Part shown: positions 19,359-30,101 of the stretch, piece after piece | Numbering within the stretch: the stretch's first letter is position 1 | Layout: the number at the start of each line of letters is the position of its first letter | NCBI GenBank assembly: GCA_902596675.1 | Contig: CACJUO010000005.1 | Span: 1-64,000 of the forward strand | Reading direction: 5' to 3' | From: an uncultured Pelagibacteraceae bacterium | GTDB lineage: Bacteria > Pseudomonadota > Alphaproteobacteria > Pelagibacterales > Pelagibacteraceae | DNA length: 64,000 nucleotides | Notes under the pieces: model-generated | What the model was told of the DNA's origin: nothing | What the model saw: only the letters and a program-made list of their open reading frames with translations | Databases searched by the model: none | Program-made: the position numbers and the translations under genes

Positions 19359-21434
19359 ATGTCAAGATCTCATACATTAGATAAATATAGAAATATCGGT
19401 ATTATGGCTCACATAGATGCTGGAAAAACAACGACTACAGAAAGAATTTTATACTATACAGGTAAAAGTCATAAAATTGGTGAGGTACATGATGGTGCTG
19501 CAACAATGGATTGGATGGAACAAGAACAAGAAAGAGGTATTACAATCACATCAGCTGCCACTACTTGTTTTTGGAATGACCATAGAATTAATATAATAGA
19601 TACACCAGGACATGTTGATTTCACGATTGAAGTTGAAAGGTCTTTAAAAGTTCTTGATGGTGCAGTGGCAGTATTTGATGGTGTTGCAGGGGTAGAACCT
19701 CAATCAGAAACAGTTTGGAGACAAGCGGATAAATATAAAGTTCCAAGAATATGTTTTGTTAATAAGTTAGATAGAACTGGTGCAGATTTTTTTAGGTGTG
19801 TTGGAATGATAAAAGATCGTTTGGGAGCTAAACCTCTAGTGATGCAGATACCAATAGGGATTGAGGCATCATTAAAAGGAGTTGTTGATCTTGTTAAAAT
19901 GAAGGCTGTTATTTGGAAAAATGAAGATCTAGGCGCAGCTTGGGAACTAACAGACATACCTGAAGATTTAAAAGAAATTTCATCAAAGTACCGACAAGAA
20001 TTAGTTGAGACTGCAGTTGAGCAAGATGAACAACTTATGGAAGATTATCTTGGCGGTAAGGAAATTTCAGAAGATGACTTGATTAAGTGTATTCGAAAAG
20101 GATGTTTAGGCTTTGATTTTGTTCCAGTTTTGACTGGTTCAGCCTTTAAAAACAAGGGTGTGCAACCACTTCTGGATGCAGTGGTTAACTTTTTACCAAG
20201 TCCAAAGGATATTGGATCAATAAAAGGAACTAAACCAGGTTCAGATGAAGAGGTAGAAATGCAGTTTGAGGACAGCGCTCCATTTTCTGCTCTTGCTTTT
20301 AAAGTTGCAAATGATCCATTTGTTGGAAGTCTTACGTTTATAAGAATTTATTCAGGAACCGTTAAATCCGGAACAGGAATTTATAATACTTCAAAAGATA
20401 AAGAAGAAAGAGTTGGCCGTATGCTTTTAATGCATGCTAATTCTAGAGAAGATATTAAAGAGGCAAATGCAGGAGATATAGTTGCATTAGCTGGCTTAAA
20501 AAACACTATAACAGGTCATACACTTGCAAATAAAGAAACACCTGTTTTACTCGAGCCAATGGAATTCCCTGATCCAGTAATAGAAATTGCTGTAGAGCCA
20601 AAAACAAAAGCTGACCAAGAAAAAATGGGTGAAGCTTTAGGAAGATTAGCTAAAGAGGACCCATCATTTAGAGTTACCTCTGATGAGGAGTCGGGTCAAA
20701 CGATTATTAAAGGAATGGGTGAATTACACTTAGACATAATTGTCGATAGAATGAAAAGAGAATTTAAAGTTGAGGCCAACGTAGGAGCACCTCAAGTTGC
20801 GTACAGAGAAACAATACTTTCCGCTGCAGAAAACGATTACACCCATAAAAAACAGAGTGGTGGTGCCGGCCAATTTGCTAGAGTAAAACTTACCGTAGAA
20901 CCTCTTGAGCCTGGAAAAGGTAGAGAAATTGAAAGCAAAATTAAAGGTGGAGCAATACCTAAAGAATTCATACCAGGAGTTGAAAAGGGAGTTGAAACTG
21001 TTGCTGATGGAGGAATTTTAGCTGGATTTCCACTTATAGATTATAAAGTAACAATAGTTGATGGACTACATCATGATGTCGACTCAAGCGTTTTAGCTTT
21101 CGAATTAGCTTCAAGACAATGTTTTAAAGAGGCCTGCACTAAAGCAACACTTAAATTGTTAGAGCCCATTATGAGAGTAGAAGTTGTTACACCTGAAGAT
21201 TATATGGGTGATGTAATTGGAGATCTAAATAGTAGACGTGGTCAAATAAGTACACAAGAACAAAGGGGTAATGCTACAGTGATTACTGCAATGGTACCTC
21301 TAGCCAACATGTTTGGCTACATAAACAATTTAAGATCAATGTCACAAGGAAGAGCTCAATATTCAATGTTTTTTGATCATTACGACAAAGTTCCACAAAA
21401 TGTACAAGATGAAGTAACGAAAAAGACAGGTTAA
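19359..21434 (+). CDS. fusA: Elongation factor G
   Basis: A 691-residue translocase GTPase. [15 protein letters not shown] (G1), [16 protein letters not shown] (G3) and [10 protein letters not shown] (G4) are intact; domains II-V follow at normal length. I choose the ATG at 19359 ([12 protein letters not shown]) over one 12 nt upstream inside rpsG, because the shorter form matches the family N-terminus. It is followed directly by rpsJ rather than tuf, which lies 13 kb upstream in this genome. Confidence 0.97.
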   Translation: MSRSHTLDKYRNIGIMAHIDAGKTTTTERILYYTGKSHKIGEVHDGAATMDWMEQEQERGITITSAATTCFWNDHRINIIDTPGHVDFTIEVERSLKVLDGAVAVFDGVAGVEPQSETVWRQADKYKVPRICFVNKLDRTGADFFRCVGMIKDRLGAKPLVMQIPIGIEASLKGVVDLVKMKAVIWKNEDLGAAWELTDIPEDLKEISSKYRQELVETAVEQDEQLMEDYLGGKEISEDDLIKCIRKGCLGFDFVPVLTGSAFKNKGVQPLLDAVVNFLPSPKDIGSIKGTKPGSDEEVEMQFEDSAPFSALAFKVANDPFVGSLTFIRIYSGTVKSGTGIYNTSKDKEERVGRMLLMHANSREDIKEANAGDIVALAGLKNTITGHTLANKETPVLLEPMEFPDPVIEIAVEPKTKADQEKMGEALGRLAKEDPSFRVTSDEESGQTIIKGMGELHLDIIVDRMKREFKVEANVGAPQVAYRETILSAAENDYTHKKQSGGAGQFARVKLTVEPLEPGKGREIESKIKGGAIPKEFIPGVEKGVETVADGGILAGFPLIDYKVTIVDGLHHDVDSSVLAFELASRQCFKEACTKATLKLLEPIMRVEVVTPEDYMGDVIGDLNSRRGQISTQEQRGNATVITAMVPLANMFGYINNLRSMSQGRAQYSMFFDHYDKVPQNVQDEVTKKTG

Positions 21435-21436
21435 AT

Positions 21437-21745
21437 ATGGAAAAACAAAACATTAGAATCAAACTAAGAGCGTACGACAATAAAGTTCTAGATCAGTCTA
21501 CTGAGGAAATCGTTAACACTGTCAAAAGAACAGGCGCAAACATTAAAGGACCAATACCTCTTCCAACAAAAAAAGAAAGATATACCGTGTTAAGATCACC
21601 ACATATTGACAAAAAAAGTAGAGAACAGTTTGAAACAAGGACTCATAAAAGATTAATAGATATTATTGAACCAACACCAGCTACAGTCGAAGCACTAATG
21701 AAATTGGATTTAGCATCAGGAGTAGATGTGGAGATTAAAATATAA
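21437..21745 (+). CDS. rpsJ: Ribosomal protein uS10
   Basis: A 102-residue S10, also known as NusE, which links NusG to the ribosome. Contains [16 protein letters not shown] and [20 protein letters not shown]. First gene of the S10 cluster, only 2 nt after fusA, so the str and S10 operons are fused with no leader for L4-type autoregulation. TAATG junction with rplC. Confidence 0.98.
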   Translation: MEKQNIRIKLRAYDNKVLDQSTEEIVNTVKRTGANIKGPIPLPTKKERYTVLRSPHIDKKSREQFETRTHKRLIDIIEPTPATVEALMKLDLASGVDVEIKI

Positions 21746-22452
21746 TGAGCGAAATATCTCTTATTGGAAAAAAAATTGGTATGACAAGAGAATTTTTTAA
21801 AACTGGACAATCAGTCCCTGTAACAGTTCTAAAGGTTGAAAAGGGTAGAGTAATTCAATTAATTGATAAGGAAAAAAGAGGGTATAACGCTGTTCAAGTA
21901 GGTTTTGGAAAAATCAAAAATTCAAAATTATCAAAATCAATGAAAGGATACTTTTCAAAAAAAAATACAGAAGCTAAAAGAATATTAAAGGAATTTAGAG
22001 TAAAAGAACTATCTGAATACAAAGAGGGTAATGAATTTGGTATTGAAATTTTTAAAGATATTAAGTTTCTAGATGTGAGAGCAAAAACAATTGGAAAAGG
22101 TTTTGCAGGTGCAATGAAAAGGCATAATTTTGGTGGATTAAGAGCATCACACGGTGTTTCCATATCTCATAGAGCTCATGGTTCAACAGGTCAAAACCAA
22201 GACCCAGGAAAAGTTTTTAAAGGAAAAAAAATGGCAGGTCATATGGGAGATAAATTAAGATCGATGCAAAATCTTGAAATTATTAAAACCGATATGGATA
22301 ACGAGCTGATATATTTAAAAGGTTCTATCCCAGGATCCAAAAACTCTGAAGTTTTATTAAAAAAATCAGTCAAAAACATTAATAAACTAACTATACCAGA
22401 AAAAATAGAAATTTTAGAGAAGTCTAAAAAAGTAAAAGAAAAGAAAAAATAA
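21745..22452 (+). CDS. rplC: Ribosomal protein uL3
   Basis: A 235-residue L3 that reaches the peptidyl-transferase centre. Core features are LIGKKIGMTREF at the N-terminus and RHNFGGLRASHGVSISHRAHGSTGQ, which holds the region near the glutamine methylated in other bacteria. It is about 25 residues longer than the E. coli protein because of a Lys/Glu-rich C-terminal tail. Confidence 0.97.
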   Translation: MSEISLIGKKIGMTREFFKTGQSVPVTVLKVEKGRVIQLIDKEKRGYNAVQVGFGKIKNSKLSKSMKGYFSKKNTEAKRILKEFRVKELSEYKEGNEFGIEIFKDIKFLDVRAKTIGKGFAGAMKRHNFGGLRASHGVSISHRAHGSTGQNQDPGKVFKGKKMAGHMGDKLRSMQNLEIIKTDMDNELIYLKGSIPGSKNSEVLLKKSVKNINKLTIPEKIEILEKSKKVKEKKK

Positions 22453-22455
22453 ATT

Positions 22456-23076
22456 ATGAAAATAGAGATATTAAATTTAGAAGGAAAAAAAGATTCAATA
22501 GAGGTTTCTGATAAAATAATCTCTGCTAAAATTAACGATAAGCTAGTTAGTAATGTTTTGTATAAAACAAATGCAAATTACAAAGGCAGAAAAGCTAAGA
22601 CTAAACAAAAAAATGAGATTAAAGGGTCAACATCAAAAATTTATGCTCAAAAAGGCACAGGTAATGCAAGACATGCTAGTAAAAAAGCTCCCATATTTGT
22701 TGGTGGAGGTGTAGCACATGGTCCAAAAGGTGAATTAAATTACAAAAAAAGAAAACTCAATAAAAGTGAAAAAAAATTAAGTATAGCATCGCTAATAACT
22801 AAAAAAAATAACTTAAAAGAATTAATAATAATGAGTGATTTTGAAAAAAAAATTTTGAAAACGAAAGAAATGAACACTATACTCATAAAGTTTGAAGCAA
22901 AAAATTCAATAATAATTGCAGATAAAAAATCTAAAGATAATATTTTTAAATCAGTTAAAAATATTCCTAATGTAAAAATTACTGATATAAACCATTTCAG
23001 CGCTTACGATTTAGCCAAGTTTAAAAAAGTAATATTTACAGAAACCTCAATTAAAGAATTAGAAAAAAGATTTTAA
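22456..23076 (+). CDS. rplD: Ribosomal protein uL4
   Basis: A 206-residue L4. The central loop that lines the exit tunnel is recognisable (KGSTSKIYAQKGTGNARHASKKAPIFVGGGVAHGP). In E. coli L4 represses the S10 operon through its leader; no such leader exists here because rpsJ abuts fusA. rplW follows after 2 nt. Confidence 0.97.
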   Translation: MKIEILNLEGKKDSIEVSDKIISAKINDKLVSNVLYKTNANYKGRKAKTKQKNEIKGSTSKIYAQKGTGNARHASKKAPIFVGGGVAHGPKGELNYKKRKLNKSEKKLSIASLITKKNNLKELIIMSDFEKKILKTKEMNTILIKFEAKNSIIIADKKSKDNIFKSVKNIPNVKITDINHFSAYDLAKFKKVIFTETSIKELEKRF

Positions 23077-23078
23077 AA

Positions 23079-23372
23079 ATGGAAAAGATACACCTATACG
23101 ACAAAATAATTTCACCTTTAGTAACAGAAAAGTCAACTAATCTATCTGAACAAAATAAAATCATATTCAAAGTTAATGCTAAAGCTAACAAAAAAAACTT
23201 AAAAACTAATATTGAAAAAATTTTTAAAGTAAACGTTACAAAGGTAAATATTATCAATAAAAAAACTAGAACTAAATTAACTAGGGGAAAAAAAGTTAGA
23301 GTTAAAGGATATAAAAAGGCGATTATAACTCTTAAAAAAGGTCAAAATATTGATCTTACAACGGGTATTTAA
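23079..23372 (+). CDS. rplW: Ribosomal protein uL23
   Basis: A 97-residue L23, the docking site at the tunnel exit for trigger factor and SRP. Contains IISPLVTEKSTNL and, further on, the KVNVTKVNIINKKTRTKLTRG region. Four nt separate its stop from rplB. Confidence 0.97.
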   Translation: MEKIHLYDKIISPLVTEKSTNLSEQNKIIFKVNAKANKKNLKTNIEKIFKVNVTKVNIINKKTRTKLTRGKKVRVKGYKKAIITLKKGQNIDLTTGI

Positions 23373-23376
23373 ACAA

Positions 23377-24210
23377 ATGGCATTAAAAACATTTAAACCA
23401 TACACTAAGTCAACTAGAGGAACAATTCTTGTTAGTAGAGAAGGCCTCTGGAAGGGCAAACCATTTAAAGCTTTAACCTCAGCAAATAATTCATCAAAGG
23501 GAAGAAATAATTATGGGAGAATAACTTCAAGAAATCATGGTGGTGGACACAAACACAAATATAGAAAAATAGATTTTTATCGAAAGAAAGTAAGTTCAAT
23601 GGCTGAGGTAGAAAGAATTGAATATGATCCAAATAGATCATGCCATATAATGCTGGTGAAATTCGAAGATGGTGAAAGATTTTATTATTTAGCACCCAAA
23701 GATATTAAAATTGGAGATAAAATTCAGAACGGTTCGAACTCAGAAATCAAAATAGGTAATTGTTTGCCATTAAAAGATATACCAGTGGGAATAAATATTC
23801 ATAATGTGGAGATTAATCCTGGTGGTGGCGGGAAAATAGCAAGATCAGCTGGTACCTCTGTATCTATTTCAGGAGTAGATGGAAACTATTCAATAGTAAA
23901 AATGATTTCTGGTGAGGTTAGAAAAATAAATTCAAATTCAATGGCAACTATTGGGGTTTTATCAAACCCGGACCAAAAAAATATTAAAATTGGTAAAGCA
24001 GGAAGATCAAGATGGTTAGGTATAAGACCGCATACAAGAGGTGTTGTTAAAAATCCTGTTGATCACCCTCACGGAGGTGGTGAAGGAAAATCAGCTGGAG
24101 GTAGGCATCCAGTCTCTCCGACAGGACAATCAGCAAAAGGACTTAAAACAAGAGACAATAAAAGAACAGATAAATTTATAATAAGAAGAAGAAAGAAGAA
24201 GAGAGGATAA
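23377..24210 (+). CDS. rplB: Ribosomal protein uL2
   Basis: A 277-residue L2, needed for subunit association and the peptidyl-transferase centre. SKGRNNYGRITSRNHGGGHKHKYR and the C-terminal HPHGGGEGKSAGGRHPVSPTG with the conserved histidine are present. The start is the ATG at 23377 (MALKTFKPYTKSTRG), the family N-terminus, not an in-frame upstream codon inside rplW. Confidence 0.98.
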   Translation: MALKTFKPYTKSTRGTILVSREGLWKGKPFKALTSANNSSKGRNNYGRITSRNHGGGHKHKYRKIDFYRKKVSSMAEVERIEYDPNRSCHIMLVKFEDGERFYYLAPKDIKIGDKIQNGSNSEIKIGNCLPLKDIPVGINIHNVEINPGGGGKIARSAGTSVSISGVDGNYSIVKMISGEVRKINSNSMATIGVLSNPDQKNIKIGKAGRSRWLGIRPHTRGVVKNPVDHPHGGGEGKSAGGRHPVSPTGQSAKGLKTRDNKRTDKFIIRRRKKKRG

Positions 24211-24213
24211 TCA

Positions 24214-24510
24214 ATGGCTAGATCAGTTTGGAAAGGACCATTTGTTGAGGAAAGTTTGATAAGAAAAGTTGAAAAACAAAAAACAGAGACAATTAAAAAA
24301 CCTATTAAAACTTGGTCAAGAAAATCAACAATTATTCCAGAATTTGTGGGAATAAGTTTTTTGATTTACAATGGTAAAAAATTTATCCCTATAACAATAT
24401 CAGAGGATATGGTAGGTCATAAGTTTGGTGAATTTGCTCCAACTAGGCAATTTTTTGGTCATACACCAGCTGATAAAAAAGCTAAGGTAGAAGGTGGAGC
24501 GAAAAAATAA
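24214..24510 (+). CDS. rpsS: Ribosomal protein uS19
   Basis: A 98-residue S19 of the 30S head. [16 protein letters not shown] and the C-terminal [16 protein letters not shown] are diagnostic. It shares a TAATG junction with rplV. Confidence 0.98.
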   Translation: MARSVWKGPFVEESLIRKVEKQKTETIKKPIKTWSRKSTIIPEFVGISFLIYNGKKFIPITISEDMVGHKFGEFAPTRQFFGHTPADKKAKVEGGAKK

Positions 24511-24905
24511 TGTCAAAGTTAAAAAAACAGATAGACACTAAAATAGTTAAATCAGTGAACAAAAACATAAGATCTAGTACAAAAAAATTAAACCCAATTC
24601 TAAAATCATTAGTTGGAAAAAAAGTTGATATTGCAATTAGAAATTTATCCTTTTCAGATAAGAGAATATCCAATGATATTAAGAAAACTATTTCTTCAGC
24701 AATTGCAAATGCAGAAAATAATTTTCAATATGATATTGATAAATTGATTATAAAAGAAGCTTATTGTGGTAAGCAAGTTATGATGAAAAGATTTAGAGCT
24801 AGAGCAAAGGGTAGAGCTGCAGAAATAATGAAACCATATTCTAATTTAACAATAATATTAACAGAGCAATCTAAACAAATGGAAAATCATGGGACAAAAG
24901 GTTAA
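24510..24905 (+). CDS. rplV: Ribosomal protein uL22
   Basis: A 131-residue L22 of the exit tunnel; the tunnel hairpin [23 protein letters not shown] is clear. The N-terminus carries a Lys-rich extension of about 20 residues compared with E. coli. The last 17 bases overlap rpsC. Confidence 0.95.
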   Translation: MSKLKKQIDTKIVKSVNKNIRSSTKKLNPILKSLVGKKVDIAIRNLSFSDKRISNDIKKTISSAIANAENNFQYDIDKLIIKEAYCGKQVMMKRFRARAKGRAAEIMKPYSNLTIILTEQSKQMENHGTKG

Positions 24906-25548
24906 TCCAGTAGGTTTAAGACTAGGCATCAACAGAGGATGGGACTCTGTATGGTATGCAAAGAAAAAAGATTTTGGAAAAAATCTGATAGAAGATTTTA
25001 GAATAAGAGAATATGTAAAAAAAAATGTAGTAAATTCAGGGGTATCCAAAGTAATGATTGAGAGAACAACTCAAAAATGTTTTGTAACAATTTATACTTC
25101 TAGACCAGGTTTTGTTATTGGAAAAAAAGGATCTGATATTGAAAAAATAAAAGGTAGACTTTCAAAATTAACATCTAATGAAGTTGTATTAAATATTAAA
25201 GAAGTAAAAAAACCAGAGACTAATAGTTATTTAGTTGCAGAAAATATTGCACAACAGCTTGTTAAAAGAGTATCTTACAGAAGAGCAATGAAACGAGCTA
25301 TGCAATCAGCCTTAAGATTGGGTGCAAAAGGAATTAAAGTTTCAATCAGTGGAAGATTAGGAGGAAATGAAATAGCGAGAACTGAATGGTTAAGAGAAGG
25401 AAGCATACCTTCTCATACATTAAGGGCAGATATTGATTACGCAGAGGCAGAGGCTTTAACTACTTATGGCATAATAGGTATCAAAATCTGGATTTATAAA
25501 GGTGAAATATTTTCAAGAGAATTCAGTCAAGAAAGGAATAAAGCATAG
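24889..25548 (+). CDS. rpsC: Ribosomal protein uS3
   Basis: A 219-residue S3 of the mRNA entry channel. [18 protein letters not shown] begins the protein. The KH domain motif [16 protein letters not shown] is intact, and the C-terminal [21 protein letters not shown] is present. It starts 17 nt inside rplV. Confidence 0.98.
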   Translation: MGQKVNPVGLRLGINRGWDSVWYAKKKDFGKNLIEDFRIREYVKKNVVNSGVSKVMIERTTQKCFVTIYTSRPGFVIGKKGSDIEKIKGRLSKLTSNEVVLNIKEVKKPETNSYLVAENIAQQLVKRVSYRRAMKRAMQSALRLGAKGIKVSISGRLGGNEIARTEWLREGSIPSHTLRADIDYAEAEALTTYGIIGIKIWIYKGEIFSREFSQERNKA

Positions 25549-25552
25549 TCAA

Positions 25553-25960
25553 ATGTTACAACCAACTAGAACAAAATTTAGAAAAGCTCACAAAGGAAGA
25601 ATACATGGAACGGCATCTAGATGTAATATAATGAATTACGGTTCATTTGGTTTAAAGGCAATTCAACCAGAAAGAATAATATCACGACAAATAGAGGCTG
25701 CTAGGGTTGCATTAACAAGACATATGAAAAGGCAAGGTAGAGTATGGACCAGAATGTTTCCAAATATTCCTGTATCAAAAAAACCCACAGAAGTAAGAAT
25801 GGGTAAAGGTAAAGGATCTCCAGAATTTTGGGCGTGCAGAGTTAAACCAGGAAGAATTTTATTTGAAGTAGATGGTGTTTCTGAACAAATAGCAAAAGAA
25901 GCACTTTATAAAGCTTCAGCTAAGTTGCCTATTAAATGTAAATTTATAAAGAGAATATAA
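25553..25960 (+). CDS. rplP: Ribosomal protein uL16
   Basis: A 135-residue L16 near the A site. [16 protein letters not shown] is the family N-terminus and fixes the start at 25553; an in-frame codon upstream lies within rps[28 protein letters not shown] is diagnostic, with the conserved Arg that is hydroxylated in some bacteria. Confidence 0.97.
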   Translation: MLQPTRTKFRKAHKGRIHGTASRCNIMNYGSFGLKAIQPERIISRQIEAARVALTRHMKRQGRVWTRMFPNIPVSKKPTEVRMGKGKGSPEFWACRVKPGRILFEVDGVSEQIAKEALYKASAKLPIKCKFIKRI

Positions 25961-25961
25961 G

Positions 25962-26150
25962 ATGAAAAAAAAAGAGATAAAGAAATTAACTAAGAGTCAA
26001 ATGATAGATAACATAGAAAAACTTAAAAAAGACCTGTTTAATTTTAGATTTCAAAAAATTAATGGTCAATTGAAAAGTCCAGCTAAAATAACAGAAACTA
26101 AAAAAAATATTGCACGTTTAAAAACATTAATTGAGGTAAAAAATGCCTAA
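25962..26150 (+). CDS. rpmC: Ribosomal protein uL29
   Basis: A 62-residue L29, a two-helix protein beside L23 at the tunnel exit. [33 protein letters not shown] matches the family. Its last 8 bases overlap rpsQ. Confidence 0.95.
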   Translation: MKKKEIKKLTKSQMIDNIEKLKKDLFNFRFQKINGQLKSPAKITETKKNIARLKTLIEVKNA

Positions 26151-26379
26151 AAAAGTGTTAAGTGGAATTGTAGTGAGCGATAAACCAAATAAAACTATTA
26201 CTGTTTTAGTAGAGAGAAAATATCAACATCCTGTTTTGAAGAAAGTTATGAAAGCAAGAAAAAAATATAATGTTCATGATGAGGAAAATAAATTTAAAAC
26301 TGGAGACAAGGTTAACATTATAGAATGCAGACCACACTCTAAGAATAAAAAATTTGAAGTAATGGGGAGTATTAAATGA
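26143..26379 (+). CDS. rpsQ: Ribosomal protein uS17
   Basis: A 78-residue S17 with an OB-fold: [25 protein letters not shown] and [20 protein letters not shown]. It overlaps rpmC by 8 bases and rplN by 4 (ATGA). Confidence 0.97.
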   Translation: MPKKVLSGIVVSDKPNKTITVLVERKYQHPVLKKVMKARKKYNVHDEENKFKTGDKVNIIECRPHSKNKKFEVMGSIK

Positions 26380-26744
26380 TTCAAGTTCAGACTGAATTAA
26401 TGGTTGCTGACAACACAGGTGCAAAAAAAATCGAGTGCATTAAAGTACTGGGAGGATCAAAAAGAAGATACGCAAGTATTGGAGATACTATCGTTGTTGC
26501 TATAAAAGAGGCAATACCCAAAGGAAAAGTTAAAAAAGGTGCTGTACACAAAGCGGTGGTTGTTAGAGTAAAAAAAGGAATTCATAGAAATGATGGATCT
26601 AAAGTTAGATTTGATAATAATGCTGCGGTCTTGACTGACGATAAAGGTGAACCGATAGGAACTAGGATTTTTGGACCTGTTACTAGAGAACTTAGAAGTA
26701 GAGGACAGATGAAAATAATTTCATTAGCACCAGAGGTTTTATAA
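26376..26744 (+). CDS. rplN: Ribosomal protein uL14
   Basis: A 122-residue L14 that forms an intersubunit bridge. [33 protein letters not shown] and the C-terminal [23 protein letters not shown] are diagnostic and complete. Confidence 0.98.
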   Translation: MIQVQTELMVADNTGAKKIECIKVLGGSKRRYASIGDTIVVAIKEAIPKGKVKKGAVHKAVVVRVKKGIHRNDGSKVRFDNNAAVLTDDKGEPIGTRIFGPVTRELRSRGQMKIISLAPEVL

Positions 26745-26980
26745 TGATTAAAAAAGGTATGAAAGTTAAAATTTTAACTGGAAAAGACAAGAGTAAAGAG
26801 GGTGAAGTTATTGAAATTGATAGAAAGAATTATAGAGCCAAAGTCAAAGGAATAAACATAGTAAAAAAACACGTCAAAACCACAAAAGAAAAGAAAGGCG
26901 GTATAGTTTCAAAAGAAAATTTTATTCATCTATCAAATTTAATAAATATGGAAAATAAAAAACAAGAGGCTAAAAAATAA
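26744..26980 (+). CDS. rplX: Ribosomal protein uL24, short form
   Basis: Only 78 residues against about 100-105 in most bacteria. The KOW-type N-terminal part is intact ([25 protein letters not shown]) and extends through [18 protein letters not shown]. The usual C-terminal segment, which carries the VGF-x(n)-R/K-(Y/F)-K block, is missing and is replaced by a short Lys-rich tail. The stop overlaps rplE by one base, and the frame is open and clean, so this is real shortening and not a frameshift. Confidence 0.93.
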   Translation: MIKKGMKVKILTGKDKSKEGEVIEIDRKNYRAKVKGINIVKKHVKTTKEKKGGIVSKENFIHLSNLINMENKKQEAKK

Positions 26981-27534
26981 TGGAACCAAGATTAAAATCT
27001 TTAATAACAAATGAAATAAATCCAAGTTTGAAAGAGAAATTTGGTTACAAAAATATGTATATGGGACCAAGAATTGAAAAAATAGTGTTAAATATGGGAC
27101 TTGGTTTAGACGGTAACGATACTAAAATTTTAACCTCTTGCATGGAAGATTTAGCAAATTTGACGGGACAAAAACCAGTTATTACAAAATTTAGAAAATC
27201 AATCGCTAATTTTAAAACTAGAAAAAATACCAACTCAGGCTTAAAGGTTACATTAAGAAAGAATAAAATGTACGAATTTATTGATAGATTGGTAAATATT
27301 GCATTACCTAGAATAAAAGATTTTAGAGGACTTAGTTCAAATGGATTTGATAAATTTGGAAACTATACATTTGGTATAAAAGAGCAAATAATATTTCCAG
27401 AAGTAAATTTTGACAAGATAGATAAGGTTAGAGGTCTTGATATAACAATTGTAATTAAATCCATTAATAGAAAACATAGTTATGAACTTTTAAAAAAATT
27501 AAATTTCCCATTCAATGAAAGTAGAGGTAATTAA
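26980..27534 (+). CDS. rplE: Ribosomal protein uL5
   Basis: A 184-residue L5 that binds 5S rRNA. Contains [33 protein letters not shown] and [16 protein letters not shown] junctions on both sides. Confidence 0.98.
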   Translation: MEPRLKSLITNEINPSLKEKFGYKNMYMGPRIEKIVLNMGLGLDGNDTKILTSCMEDLANLTGQKPVITKFRKSIANFKTRKNTNSGLKVTLRKNKMYEFIDRLVNIALPRIKDFRGLSSNGFDKFGNYTFGIKEQIIFPEVNFDKIDKVRGLDITIVIKSINRKHSYELLKKLNFPFNESRGN

Positions 27535-27839
27535 TGGCAAAGTTAAGTGCAATTAATAAAAATAACAAAAGAATTAAAATGTCTGAAAAATTTTATAAAA
27601 AAAGATTAAATTTAAAAAAAATAATTATGAACAAACAATTAAGTTTTGAAGAGAGATTTAAGGCTCAACAAAAACTTTCAAAATTACCAAGGAATTCTGC
27701 AAAAACTAGAGTTAGAAATAGGTGTCAAATAACAGGTAGACCACATGGTGTTTATCGAAAATTAAAAATATCAAGAATTGCTTTAAGACAGTTAGGCTTA
27801 GAGGGAAAAATTCCTGGTATGGTAAAATCAAGTTGGTAG
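27534..27839 (+). CDS. rpsN: Ribosomal protein uS14, long zinc-free form
   Basis: A 101-residue S14 of the long C-minus type: the zinc-binding CxxC pairs of the short form are absent. RLPRNS-like [28 protein letters not shown] is diagnostic. Ten nt separate it from rpsH. Confidence 0.97.
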   Translation: MAKLSAINKNNKRIKMSEKFYKKRLNLKKIIMNKQLSFEERFKAQQKLSKLPRNSAKTRVRNRCQITGRPHGVYRKLKISRIALRQLGLEGKIPGMVKSSW

Positions 27840-27849
27840 AAAGGTATTT

Positions 27850-28245
27850 ATGAGTTTAAGTGATCCAATTGGAGATATGTTAGCAAGAATTAAAAATTCA
27901 CAAATGAGAAATCATAAGAAAATTGAGCTGCCATCTTCAAAGTTTAAAACCAAAATAGCGGATATTTTAAAGTCTGAAGGATACATAATTGACTATGAGA
28001 TTAAATCAGAGGAAAATAAAGTAAATTTGCTAATAAGTTTGAAATACAATTCAGGTAACCCAGTAATAAGTTCAATAGAAAGAGTATCAAAACCCGGTAG
28101 AAGAATATTCTCAAGTGCTGAAAGTTTACCAAAAGTAAATAATGGTCTTGGTATTGCAATAATATCTACTCCAAAAGGGGTCATGACAGATATTGACGCT
28201 AGAAAACAAAAAGTTGGTGGTGAAATAATTTGTAAGGTATTTTAA
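27850..28245 (+). CDS. rpsH: Ribosomal protein uS8
   Basis: A 131-residue S8. MSLSDPIGDMLARIKNSQMR and GLGIAIISTPKGVMTDIDARKQKVGGEIIC are diagnostic. In other bacteria S8 represses the spc operon; no S8-binding mimic was recognised in this compact junction. Confidence 0.97.
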   Translation: MSLSDPIGDMLARIKNSQMRNHKKIELPSSKFKTKIADILKSEGYIIDYEIKSEENKVNLLISLKYNSGNPVISSIERVSKPGRRIFSSAESLPKVNNGLGIAIISTPKGVMTDIDARKQKVGGEIICKVF

Positions 28246-28784
28246 TGTCTAAAATTGGTAAAATAAGTATATCGATTCCAGAAAAAGTAAAAGTCATATT
28301 AAGTGGTAATATGATTAACATAGAGGGACCATTAGGAAAAAAATCATTAAATATAGATCTAGATATCTTTGATTTAAATATTAACGAAGGTAAAGAAGTA
28401 TCAATTAAACCAAAAAAAAATAACCAGGGTACAAAAAGACTTTGGGGGATGAATAGAAGTTTAATTAATAATGCGATAATTGGAACTAGCAAGGGATATG
28501 AGAAAATTTTAGAACTTTCAGGTGTAGGTTATAGAGCAGCTTTAAAAGGTAATATTCTAAATATGCAATTAGGTTTTAGTCATGATATAAACTTTAAAAT
28601 TCCTGAAGGTATTAAAATTCAAGTTGAGAAACAGAATATTCTTAAAATCACGGGCACAGACAAACAAAAAGTTGGAATGGTAGCATCACAAATTAAAAGT
28701 ATTAGGCCGCCCGAGCCATATAAAGGCAAAGGAATTAAAGAACAAGGTCAGTATATTTTAAGAAAAGAAGGTAAAAAGAAATAA
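28245..28784 (+). CDS. rplF: Ribosomal protein uL6
   Basis: A 179-residue L6 with two similar domains, next to the sarcin-ricin loop. [22 protein letters not shown] and the C-terminal [27 protein letters not shown] signature are complete. Confidence 0.98.
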   Translation: MSKIGKISISIPEKVKVILSGNMINIEGPLGKKSLNIDLDIFDLNINEGKEVSIKPKKNNQGTKRLWGMNRSLINNAIIGTSKGYEKILELSGVGYRAALKGNILNMQLGFSHDINFKIPEGIKIQVEKQNILKITGTDKQKVGMVASQIKSIRPPEPYKGKGIKEQGQYILRKEGKKK

Positions 28785-29137
28785 TGAAAATAAAAAAAAT
28801 AGATAAAAAAAAATTTAGAATTCGAAATAAAATTAAAAAAATCTCTGCAAATGACAGATTTAGATTAAGTGTAAATAGATCAACTAGAAATATAAGCGCA
28901 CAAATAATAGATGATAAAAATAGAAAAACATTGGTATCTGCTACTTCAATTAGTAAGGATATAAAGTCACAAAAAAAAAATAAGAAAGAATTATCAACTC
29001 TTGTAGCGGAGGAATTAGCTAAAAAAGCAAAAGAAAAAAAAATTACAAAGGTTTATTTTGACAGAGGTGGATATAAATATCATGGAAGAATAAAGTTGTT
29101 AGCTGATGAGCTTAGAAAAAATGGATTGGAATTTTAA
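28784..29137 (+). CDS. rplR: Ribosomal protein uL18
   Basis: A 117-residue L18 that binds 5S r[23 protein letters not shown] and the C-terminal [27 protein letters not shown] are diagnostic. The start overlaps rplF by one base. Confidence 0.97.
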   Translation: MKIKKIDKKKFRIRNKIKKISANDRFRLSVNRSTRNISAQIIDDKNRKTLVSATSISKDIKSQKKNKKELSTLVAEELAKKAKEKKITKVYFDRGGYKYHGRIKLLADELRKNGLEF

Positions 29138-29140
29138 ATT

Positions 29141-29641
29141 ATGGAAAAAAACACAGAATTTGTTGAAAAGCTAGTTCACATTAATAGAATTACTAAAGTT
29201 GTTAAAGGCGGAAGAAGGTTTGGATTTTCCGCATTAGTTGTCGTGGGAAATCAAAATGGAAAAATAGGTATAGCACATGCTAAAGCTAAACAAGTTCCTG
29301 ATGCGATCAAAAAAGCTAATGAATTGGCAAGAAGGAGTCTTGTGCAGATACCTCTCAGAGAGGGACGAACAATACATCACGATATTTATGGCAAAGATGG
29401 AGCTGGTAAAATAAAGTTAAGAGCAGCTCCAAAAGGTACAGGTATAATAGCAGGTGGTGCTGTTAGAGCGGTATGTGAGGTACTTGGTATCAAAGATATA
29501 GTAGCCAAATCATTAGGAACTGCAAACCCTCATAATGTTATTCGAGCATGTATGAAAGCACTTTTAAGACAAAATTCCCCAAAAAACATTTCACTAATAA
29601 GAAATAAAAAAATATCGGAAATTATTGAGAAAAGAGGATAA
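29141..29641 (+). CDS. rpsE: Ribosomal protein uS5
   Basis: A 166-residue S5 of the mRNA entry and decoding area. [25 protein letters not shown] and [19 protein letters not shown] are diagnostic. Its stop overlaps the rplO start directly, so rpmD (uL30), which usually sits between the two, is not here. Confidence 0.98.
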   Translation: MEKNTEFVEKLVHINRITKVVKGGRRFGFSALVVVGNQNGKIGIAHAKAKQVPDAIKKANELARRSLVQIPLREGRTIHHDIYGKDGAGKIKLRAAPKGTGIIAGGAVRAVCEVLGIKDIVAKSLGTANPHNVIRACMKALLRQNSPKNISLIRNKKISEIIEKRG

Positions 29642-30099
29642 TGAGTATTTTAAACAAAACTGTAAAAGTTAAAATTTCAAAGAAAAGATTAGGAAGAGGT
29701 ATAGGTTCTGGTAAGGGAAAAACTTCAGGAAGAGGAGTTAAAGGACAGAAATCAAGATCAGGTGTAGCTATTAACAGCTTTGAGGGTGGACAAATGCCAC
29801 TTTATAGAAGATTACCAAAAAGAGGCTTTAATCCAATAAATAAAAAGAAGATTGCAAAAATAAACTTAGATCAACTACAAAGTTTCTTGGACAGTAAAAA
29901 GATAGATTCTCAAAACCTGATTAATTTAGAGACATTACAACTTAAAAAGATAATAAATAAATCATATTCAAAATATAAAATTCTTGCCAATGGAAATTTG
30001 ACTTCAAAAATAAATATAGAAGCTGACTTTTCATCAATTACAGCAAAGGAAAAAGTAGAAAAGCTTGGTGGTGTTTTAAAAATCAAAAATCCTAATTAG
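29641..30099 (+). CDS. rplO: Ribosomal protein uL15
   Basis: A 152-residue L15. GRGIGSGKGKTSGRGVKGQKSRSG and FEGGQMPLYRRLPKRGF are diagnostic. Two nt precede secY. Confidence 0.97.
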   Translation: MSILNKTVKVKISKKRLGRGIGSGKGKTSGRGVKGQKSRSGVAINSFEGGQMPLYRRLPKRGFNPINKKKIAKINLDQLQSFLDSKKIDSQNLINLETLQLKKIINKSYSKYKILANGNLTSKINIEADFSSITAKEKVEKLGGVLKIKNPN

Positions 30100-30101
30100 C
30101 T

